Assembly (NCBI GenBank): GCA_041687095.1
Contig: JAWLCQ010000044.1
Coordinates: forward strand, 1-30,385
DNA length: 30,385 nt
From: JAWLCQ01 sp041687095
GTDB lineage: Bacteria > Planctomycetota > Phycisphaerae > SM23-33
Direction of reading: 5' to 3'
How positions within the stretch are numbered: the first letter of the stretch is position 1; each line of letters begins with the position of its first letter. Position numbers and translations under genes: made by a program. The notes beneath the pieces are model-generated. The model did no database searches and was not told where the DNA came from. It was given only the letters and a program-made list of their open reading frames with translations. Shown here piece after piece: positions 24,953 to 30,385 of this stretch.

Positions 24953-25872
24953 CAACGGGCGCGAGCTGGAGAAAGGTGGGGCTTCTCTTCTGCCCTTCGG
25001 GCCAAGCCCCCTGGATGCAATCGCACGCCGCCGTCCCGATCGCCGAAGCCCTGGGCGGCGACCTGTTCCGAATCTACTTCAGCTCCCGCGACGCCCTGAA
25101 CCGCAGCTATACCGGGTCCGTGGTGCTCGACCTGGCCCGCCCGCAGCGCATCCTCGAACTGTCGTCCCAGCCGGTCCTCGCCCCCGGGCAGGCGGGCGAG
25201 TTCGACGACAGCGGTGCGATGGCGACCTGGCTCACGTGCCGGCACGGCCGCAGGTTCCTGTACTACATCGGATGGAACCTTGGCGTCTCCGTGCCCTTCC
25301 GCAACTCGATCGGCCTGGCGATCGACGACGGCCGCGACGGATTCGTCCGCTACTCGCCTGGCCCGATCCTGGATCGCTCCGTGCACGACCCCCACTTCTG
25401 CGCAAGCTGCTGCGTCCTGCCCGGGGAGGATCTCTGGCGGATGTGGTACCTGTCCTGCACGGGCTGGCCGCTCCGCGACGGCAAGCCGCAGCACCGATAC
25501 CACATCAAGTACGCCGAATCCCGCGATGGGATCTGCTGGCACCGGGATGGCCATGTTGCGATCGACTTCGCCGGCCCCGCGGAGTACGCCATCTCCCGCC
25601 CCTCCGTGATCCGCGACGCGGACCGCTGGCGGATGTGGTACTCCTACCGCGGTGCGGCCTACCGCATCGGCTACGCGGAGTCCGACGACGGCCTCCAGTG
25701 GCGGCGGATGGATGACCAGGCGGGGATCGACGTGTCGCCCGGCGGGTGGGACTCCGAGATGATCGAGTACCCCTTCGTCTTCGACCACGCGGGCGAGCGG
25801 TACATGCTCTACAACGGGAACGGGTACGGCCGAACCGGCTTCGGCCTCGCCGTTCTGGACCGGCGCTCATGA
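24949..25872 (+). CDS. Beta-propeller protein of surface-glycan clusters, function unknown
   Basis: The product is 307 aa with no signal peptide. Repeated short blocks fit a five-bladed beta-propeller of the GH43/GH32/GH130-like fold: WMQSHAAVPI, RIYFSSRDALNRS, FLYYIGWN, WRMWYLSC, YHIKYAESRDGI, WRMWYSYRG and YMLYNGNGYG. The same pattern recurs in proteins of amino-sugar polysaccharide loci, generally annotated as hypothetical or glycosidase-like. D84-D85 in EFDDSGAM and acidic residues around blades could form a catalytic or metal site, but I cannot assign an activity. The chosen start ATG overlaps the preceding stop (ATGA). A longer upstream frame is open but unrelated. Confidence 0.75.
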   Translation: MTTGASWRKVGLLFCPSGQAPWMQSHAAVPIAEALGGDLFRIYFSSRDALNRSYTGSVVLDLARPQRILELSSQPVLAPGQAGEFDDSGAMATWLTCRHGRRFLYYIGWNLGVSVPFRNSIGLAIDDGRDGFVRYSPGPILDRSVHDPHFCASCCVLPGEDLWRMWYLSCTGWPLRDGKPQHRYHIKYAESRDGICWHRDGHVAIDFAGPAEYAISRPSVIRDADRWRMWYSYRGAAYRIGYAESDDGLQWRRMDDQAGIDVSPGGWDSEMIEYPFVFDHAGERYMLYNGNGYGRTGFGLAVLDRRS

Positions 25873-26741
25873 AACGCTGCCCCGACTGCGCCCTGGGGTT
25901 CGCCGCCGCGGCCGAACGCTGCCCGCGCTGCGGGTGGGCTCCGACGATGGTGGACGGGTTCCCGGCGTACGCCCCGGACCTGGCGCACGGGGGCGGGGGG
26001 TTCAAGGCGAGCTACTTCGCCGACCTCGCCGCTCTGGAGGAGGGCAACTTCTGGTTCCAGTCCCGCAACCGCCTGATCCTGTGGGCGCTGCGCCGCTACT
26101 GCCCGGGCTTCGAGCGGTTCCTGGAGATCGGCTGCGGGACGGGCTATGTGCTGTCGGGGGTCCGCAGGGCCTTCCCGAACGCCCAACTCTGCGGGAGCGA
26201 GATCTTCGTGGCGGGCCTGCGCTTCGCGGCCGCCCGGCTGCCCTCCGCCTCCTTCCTGCAAATGGACGCCCGGAGCATCCCCTTCCGCGAGGAGTTCGAC
26301 GTCATCGGGGCGTTCGACGTCCTGGAGCACATCGAGGCCGACGCCCTCGTGCTCGCGCAGGTCCACGACGCCCTCCGCCCGGGCGGGGTCCTGCTGCTCA
26401 CCGTGCCCCAGCACGCGTGGCTGTGGAGCCCCATGGACGACTACGCCCTCCACGTCCGCCGCTACACCGCCCCCGCCCTACACCGCACGCTCCGCGCCGA
26501 GGGGTTCCGCATCGTCCGCAGCACGTCCTTCGTCACGACGCTCCTGCCCGCGATGGCCGTCTCGCGGTGGCTGCAGTCGAACGAGCCGCCGGCGACGCGG
26601 GACGTGACGGCCGAGCTGCGGATCTCGCCCCGGCTTAACACGCTCTTCTCGCGCTTCCTCGGGGCGGAGGCGGCGGCTATAAGCATGGGGGCGAACCTTC
26701 CCGTGGGGGGCTCGCGACTCGTGGTGGCGAGGAAGGCGTAG
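25869..26741 (+). CDS. Class I SAM methyltransferase with N-terminal zinc ribbon
   Basis: The product is 290 aa. C4, C7, C18 and C21 (CPDC and CPRCGW) form a small zinc-ribbon. The catalytic domain has FLEIGCGTGYVLSG (E86 to G92 as motif I), FDVIGAFDVLEHIEAD and LRPGGVLLLTVPQH, typical of class I enzymes that act on polysaccharide sugars or lipid-like products. The C-terminal half is more hydrophobic, with FVTTLLPAMAVSRWL, so it may touch the membrane. The acceptor is unknown. It overlaps the upstream gene by ATGA and is followed 4 bases later by the next gene. Confidence 0.87.
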   Translation: MKRCPDCALGFAAAAERCPRCGWAPTMVDGFPAYAPDLAHGGGGFKASYFADLAALEEGNFWFQSRNRLILWALRRYCPGFERFLEIGCGTGYVLSGVRRAFPNAQLCGSEIFVAGLRFAAARLPSASFLQMDARSIPFREEFDVIGAFDVLEHIEADALVLAQVHDALRPGGVLLLTVPQHAWLWSPMDDYALHVRRYTAPALHRTLRAEGFRIVRSTSFVTTLLPAMAVSRWLQSNEPPATRDVTAELRISPRLNTLFSRFLGAEAAAISMGANLPVGGSRLVVARKA

Positions 26742-26745
26742 CCTC

Positions 26746-29028
26746 ATGCTTCGACCGGGTGCGGACATCGTCGCGAACTACACACGGGCGGGCATGGTGT
26801 ACATCCTGCTCTGCCTGGGCCTGGCCCTGCCGTACCTCGTCTTCCAGCAGGTCGCCGCCCCCCATCGCCAGGCCGCGGAACTCGCCGCCCCCACCGCCCC
26901 CCCAGCCGAGCCCGACCGCGTCGAGAACCGCAAGTTCAGCGACGTGACGAACGCCTACATTCCCGAACTGTTCGCCCACCTCCGCGGCGTGCGGTCGGGG
27001 TGGTTGACGTTGTGGACGAACCACAACGAACTCGGCCGCCCCGTCCATCACCTCTCGGGGTTCAGCCCCGCGTACCCCCCCTCCTGGATCCTGGCCCGCT
27101 TCACCGGGGACCCGTGGCGGTTCCTCACGCTCCTGTCGCTGCTGCACTGCTTCCTGGCGGGGGGCTTCGTGCTCCTGTACTGCCGCGAAACCGCTCTCGC
27201 CCCCCTCGCGGGCCTCGTCGCCGCGTGCACCCTGGCGGGCTCGCCGCTGTTGATGTACTGGCTGACCTTCCCCATGTTCCTGGCCATCTGGTGCTGGGCG
27301 GCGGGGGCGCTGTGGGCGGTGGCGCGCCTCGCGAAGCGCCCGGATCTGCTGGGCTGGAGCGCGCTGGCGTTCAGCGTCTACAGCCTGCTGATGACGGCCT
27401 ACCCTCAGCCGGTGGTGTTCCACGCGTACCTGCTGGGGGGGTATGGCGTGTACCTGGCGGTGCGGCGGTGGCAGGTCGCCCCACGCCACGCTCTCCGCTT
27501 CGCCGCGATCTCCGCGACCGCCCTTTTCGCCGGCGTTCTGCTCGCCCTGCCGGTCTACCTGGATCTCGCCGCCCTCGCCACCGCTTCGGCCCGGGCGGCG
27601 CCCGATCCGTCATTCTTCACGGCCGTGCTGCCCCGGATTGCGTCCCTCGCGGACGCGGGGCAGTGGATCGTGCTGGCGACGGCGCCGGAGCTGTTGGGCA
27701 ACCCGGTGACGGAGGGCTACCCTTTCGCGTACGACGGGATCAGCGTAACCCCGGTGGTGGCCTTCTTCGCCGTCGTCGCCTGCCTCCTCACGCCGCGCCG
27801 GACCTGGGGATGGTGGCTCGCCATCGCCATCGTCTTCCTCTTCGCATTCGTCCACCCGCTCTACGTCCTGGGCGTCCGACACATGGGGTTCCACCTGTCC
27901 CGCAGCACCCCGCTGGGAAGCGCCCTGCTGCCCCTGAGCATCATCGTGGCCCACGGCGTGGATGCGTTGGTGCACCGCCCCCCCTCGCCCCGCCGCTCCC
28001 TCGCCGTCTGGCTCGCCGCGGCGAGCGTGGTGGCGATCCTGGCGGGGGGGGTGGCCTTCGGCGTTGCGCGGGGGACGGGCGTCCGCTGGGGCATGGCGGC
28101 GGTTGTCCTGACCGTCGCAGGGCTGCTGGCGGGGCAGCGGCGGCGCGTGCGCCCGCGCCTTGTGCTGGCGGCCCTGGTGATCGTGCTGGCGGCCATCGCG
28201 CACCCGCTGATGCTGCGGCAGGATCCGGGGCGGATCGCGACGACGTCCCCCCTGGTCGAGACGGTGCGGGCGGAGTTGCCCCCGGGCGCCCGCTTCGCCA
28301 TCGCCGCCCCCGGGCTCCCCGTCCTGCCGCCCAACCTCAACGCCCCCCTGGGCCTCGCCTCGCTGCACAGCTACAACAGCCTCTCGCCCCGCCGCTACCA
28401 CGCCCTGATCGACGCGCTCGGGGGGCAGATGCAGACCTACGGCCGCTGGAACGCCGCCGTCGCTCCGGACTACGGCGGGGCGAAGTTCTGGATGAGCAAC
28501 GTCGGACTGGTCCTGTCCGCGACGCCCCTGGCCCACGAGAACCTGACGGAGCTGGGCGAGCAGTCGGGAGTGCACCTGCACAAGGTGGTGTCCCGCATGG
28601 GCGAGAGCCTCCAGGTGCCTCTCCCGCCCCTGGGGCGAGCGGGCCCGGAGGGCCTGGACGTGGGGGACCCGCGAGCCCTGCCCGCCCGCGTCCCCGCCAA
28701 GCTCCTCGACCAGGGCGACCTGCTGGAGTTTGAACTGACGGCCGCTCCCCCATCGCTGCTGATCCTCAGCCAGAAGTACCATCCGGACTGGGAAGCGCAG
28801 GTGCGGAGCGACTCGGGCTGGGCCCCCGCCGAAACCACGCCGGTCAACGGAACCTTCCAGGGCGTGCTCCTGCCCGCGGGCGTTCGAGGGGTGCGGCTGG
28901 CGTTCCGGCCCTTTGCGCGGTATGCATGGGGGGCGCACGTGTTCTGGTTGCTCGTGCTGGTGAGGCTCGGATGGGCGGCCTGGCGAAAGGGACGCCGCAC
29001 GGACGCGGAAGGAGCAGGGACGGAATGA
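26746..29028 (+). CDS. Large polytopic YfhO/GT-C-like membrane protein
   Basis: This 760-aa protein has a first helix at about 17-36 and roughly a dozen further helices, ending in a helix near the C-terminus. After helix one comes a soluble loop with SDVTNAYIPELFAHL and TLWTNHNELGRPVHH, the place where YfhO-like and other GT-C proteins carry their acidic residue. YfhO-type proteins are linked to glycosylating lipid or teichoic-acid-like polymers from a lipid-linked sugar. Beta-rich segments after about residue 500 are probably extracellular. This would be the second GT-C-like enzyme of the operon. The start is the ATG directly after the previous stop; alternative starts a few codons on cannot be excluded. 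Confidence 0.7.
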   Translation: MLRPGADIVANYTRAGMVYILLCLGLALPYLVFQQVAAPHRQAAELAAPTAPPAEPDRVENRKFSDVTNAYIPELFAHLRGVRSGWLTLWTNHNELGRPVHHLSGFSPAYPPSWILARFTGDPWRFLTLLSLLHCFLAGGFVLLYCRETALAPLAGLVAACTLAGSPLLMYWLTFPMFLAIWCWAAGALWAVARLAKRPDLLGWSALAFSVYSLLMTAYPQPVVFHAYLLGGYGVYLAVRRWQVAPRHALRFAAISATALFAGVLLALPVYLDLAALATASARAAPDPSFFTAVLPRIASLADAGQWIVLATAPELLGNPVTEGYPFAYDGISVTPVVAFFAVVACLLTPRRTWGWWLAIAIVFLFAFVHPLYVLGVRHMGFHLSRSTPLGSALLPLSIIVAHGVDALVHRPPSPRRSLAVWLAAASVVAILAGGVAFGVARGTGVRWGMAAVVLTVAGLLAGQRRRVRPRLVLAALVIVLAAIAHPLMLRQDPGRIATTSPLVETVRAELPPGARFAIAAPGLPVLPPNLNAPLGLASLHSYNSLSPRRYHALIDALGGQMQTYGRWNAAVAPDYGGAKFWMSNVGLVLSATPLAHENLTELGEQSGVHLHKVVSRMGESLQVPLPPLGRAGPEGLDVGDPRALPARVPAKLLDQGDLLEFELTAAPPSLLILSQKYHPDWEAQVRSDSGWAPAETTPVNGTFQGVLLPAGVRGVRLAFRPFARYAWGAHVFWLLVLVRLGWAAWRKGRRTDAEGAGTE

Positions 29029-30173
29029 ACGGCGGGCGGATTCCCTTCAACTGGCCGTACATGACGGGCAAGGAACTCGAGTACATCACCGAGTCGCACT
29101 CCCACGGGCGTTTGGCCGGGGATGGCCCGTTCACGCAGCGTTGCAACGGGTGGCTCCAGCAGCGGACGGGCTGCCACCGCGCCCTGCTGACGCACTCGTG
29201 CACGGCGGCGCTGGAGATGGCGGCGCTGCTGCTGGACGTCCAGCCGGGCGATGAGATCATCATGCCCTCGTTCACCTTCGTCTCCACCGCCAACGCCTTC
29301 GTGCTGCGCGGCGGGGTGCCGGTCTTCGTGGACATCCGCGAGGACACGCAGAACCTCGACGAGCGCCTCATCGAATCCGCCATCACTCCCCGCACCCGCG
29401 CCATCGCCCCCGTCCACTACGCGGGGGTCGCCTGCGAGATGGACGCGATCCTCGCCCTCGCCCGCCGCCACAACCTCCGCGTCGTCGAGGACGCCGCCCA
29501 GGGCGTCATGGCCGACTACAAGGGCCGGCCCCTCGGCAGCATCGGGGACCTGGGCGCGTACAGCTTCCACGAGACCAAGAACGTGATCGCCGGGGAGGGC
29601 GGGGCCCTGCTCGTCAACGACCCCACCCTCGCCGCCCGGGCCGAGATCATCCGCGAAAAGGGTACCGATCGCAGCCGCTTCTTCCGCGGGGAGGTGGACA
29701 AGTACACCTGGCAGGAGGTGGGCTCCTCCTTCCTCCCCGGGGAACTCGTCGCCGCCTTCCTCTGGGCCCAGCTCGAACACGCCGACCGCATCACCCAAGG
29801 CCGCCTCGCCAGTTGGCAGCGCTACCACCAGTTGCTCGAGCCCCTGGAATCCGCCGCCCTCCTCCGCCGGCCCGTCGTGCCCGAAAGCTGCCGCCACAAC
29901 GCCCACATGTACTATGTCCTGCTCGCCCCAGACATCGACCGCCAGGGCGTGCTGGAGGAGTTCCTGCGCAACGACATCTGGTCCGTCTTCCACTACGTGC
30001 CCCTCCACTCCTCCCCCGCCGGGCAACGCTACGGCCGAGCCCACGGACCCCTGGACATCACCACCCGCCACGCCGAACGCCTCATCCGCCTGCCCCTCTG
30101 GGTGGGCATCTCCGAGGCGCAGCAGGTGCGGGTGCTCGACGTCCTCACCCGCGCCATCGCCCACCACCGCTGA
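29025..30173 (+). CDS. wecE: dTDP-4-amino-4,6-dideoxygalactose transaminase (WecE/RffA type)
   Basis: The product is 382 aa, close to the 376 of E. coli WecE, and it aligns by eye over the full length. Shared blocks include SCTAALEMAALLLDVQPGDE, MPSFTFVSTANAFVLRGG, VHYAGVACEMD, DAAQGVM, FHETKN, REKGTDRSRFFRG and VFHYVPLHSSPAG. It is a PLP enzyme of the DegT/DnrJ/EryC1 group: D156 and Q159 hold PLP, and K185 in HETKN forms the Schiff base. It transfers an amino group from glutamate to dTDP-4-keto-6-deoxyglucose. The enzymes making that keto sugar (RmlA, RmlB) are not in the window. The start overlaps the preceding stop by ATGA and has AAGGAG-like sequence in front; a longer start upstream is not supported. 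Confidence 0.93.
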   Translation: MNGGRIPFNWPYMTGKELEYITESHSHGRLAGDGPFTQRCNGWLQQRTGCHRALLTHSCTAALEMAALLLDVQPGDEIIMPSFTFVSTANAFVLRGGVPVFVDIREDTQNLDERLIESAITPRTRAIAPVHYAGVACEMDAILALARRHNLRVVEDAAQGVMADYKGRPLGSIGDLGAYSFHETKNVIAGEGGALLVNDPTLAARAEIIREKGTDRSRFFRGEVDKYTWQEVGSSFLPGELVAAFLWAQLEHADRITQGRLASWQRYHQLLEPLESAALLRRPVVPESCRHNAHMYYVLLAPDIDRQGVLEEFLRNDIWSVFHYVPLHSSPAGQRYGRAHGPLDITTRHAERLIRLPLWVGISEAQQVRVLDVLTRAIAHHR

Positions 30174-30277
30174 CGCTCCCCTCCACCGCCTGTCCCAACG
30201 CGCATCGCCAGGCCCCGCGGCCGGCCCAAGGCCGCCCCCGCCCGCCGGGAGTCCCGGCAGGGACGGCTTGACAATAG

Positions 30278-30297
30278 CCCAGCACTTCAGTGCTGGG
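30278..30297. repeat. Palindrome CCCAGCACT / AGTGCTGGG
   Basis: Perfect 9-base arms (30278-30286 and 30289-30297) surround TC. This looks like a member of the short dispersed palindromes often seen in planctomycete genomes, where CAGCAC-type hairpins recur. The window holds only one copy of this type. Confidence 0.7.
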
Positions 30298-30315
30298 TAG
30301 CGGTCGCACAGGATC

Positions 30316-30385
30316 CCAAGCCCCGGGAGGGGCGCTTGAGGGATGGGTCCATGACGCTCCCTCAAGCGCCCCTCCCGGGGCTTGG
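30316..30385. repeat. Perfect 27-bp inverted repeat at the window edge
   Basis: The left arm (30316-30342) begins CCAAGCCCCGGGAGG. The right arm (30359-30385) is its exact reverse complement, with a 16-base spacer ATGGGTCCATGACGCT. The right arm ends on the last base of the window, so the true repeat may be longer. It could be a strong hairpin, the ends of a tiny mobile element, or one end of a larger element beyond the edge. Confidence 0.9.

Larger units (their letters stand above)
30174..30385. other. Non-coding tail after the glycan operon
   Basis: No gene is seen. GCCGGGA and TCCCGGC make a compact palindrome at 30244-30258 and could end the operon mRNA, but no T-run follows. TTGACA at 30268-30273 matches a -35 box, but no fitting -10 box lies 15-19 bases on. 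Two further inverted repeats follow to the window edge. Confidence 0.5.

Noticed and set aside
30268..30300. Promoter starting from the perfect TTGACA at 30268
   Set aside because: No TATAAT-like box lies at a normal distance; the following bases are the CCCAGCACT palindrome.

Overview
This is a GC-rich window with long open frames on both strands. It looks like a planctomycete, probably from the Phycisphaerae side of Planctomycetota. The best evidence is the LEPR-XLL motif near the N-terminus of a giant secreted-type protein, a signature of large planctomycete surface proteins. Dispersed hairpin repeats between and inside genes fit the same group. No rRNA, tRNA, CRISPR array or transposase gene was seen.

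Layout. (1) At 1-201 on the minus strand lies the N-terminal helix-turn-helix of a LacI-family repressor, cut by the window edge. (2) A leader of about 550 bases separates it from a divergent giant gene (749-14566, 4605 aa). That protein carries a LEPR-XLL motif, a pectate-lyase-like beta-helix, BACON and IPT domains, a heparinase II/III-like lyase module and 11 Calx-beta domains. The Calx-beta domains alternate with four copies of a roughly 380-residue solenoid-like module. (3) A CopB-type copper P-type ATPase (14875-17040) is preceded by a dispersed hairpin repeat. (4) A GH3 beta-glucosidase with an inserted PA14 domain follows (17261-19750). (5) A 410-base spacer contains four palindromic hairpins in mirrored pairs, then a near-consensus sigma-70 promoter. 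(6) A tightly coupled nine-gene operon (20161-30173) encodes surface glycan assembly: a GT-C-type membrane glycosyltransferase, a WbqC-family protein, a GT2 polyprenyl-phosphate-type glycosyltransferase, two SAM methyltransferases, a PglD/NeuD-like acyltransferase, a beta-propeller protein of unknown role, a YfhO-like membrane protein, and a WecE/RffA-type dTDP-sugar aminotransferase. (7) The window ends in non-coding DNA with strong inverted repeats.

How the genes may work together. In the operon, WecE would make dTDP-4-amino-4,6-dideoxygalactose from a dTDP-keto sugar whose synthesis genes are not in this window. The acyltransferase, the WbqC protein and the methyltransferases could modify that sugar. 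The GT2 could load sugars on a lipid carrier, and the large membrane proteins could use lipid-linked sugars. The giant protein and the GH3 enzyme point to use or remodelling of uronic-acid and glucan polysaccharides, with the LacI-type protein as a possible local regulator. These links are inferred from family knowledge and gene order.

The most unusual points are three. The giant protein has an A-B-A-B higher-order module duplication. Dispersed hairpin repeats have been inserted in frame in the first glycosyltransferase gene, with compensatory base changes relative to a second copy. The sugar operon includes two families (beta-propeller and WbqC) that lack an established biochemical role.
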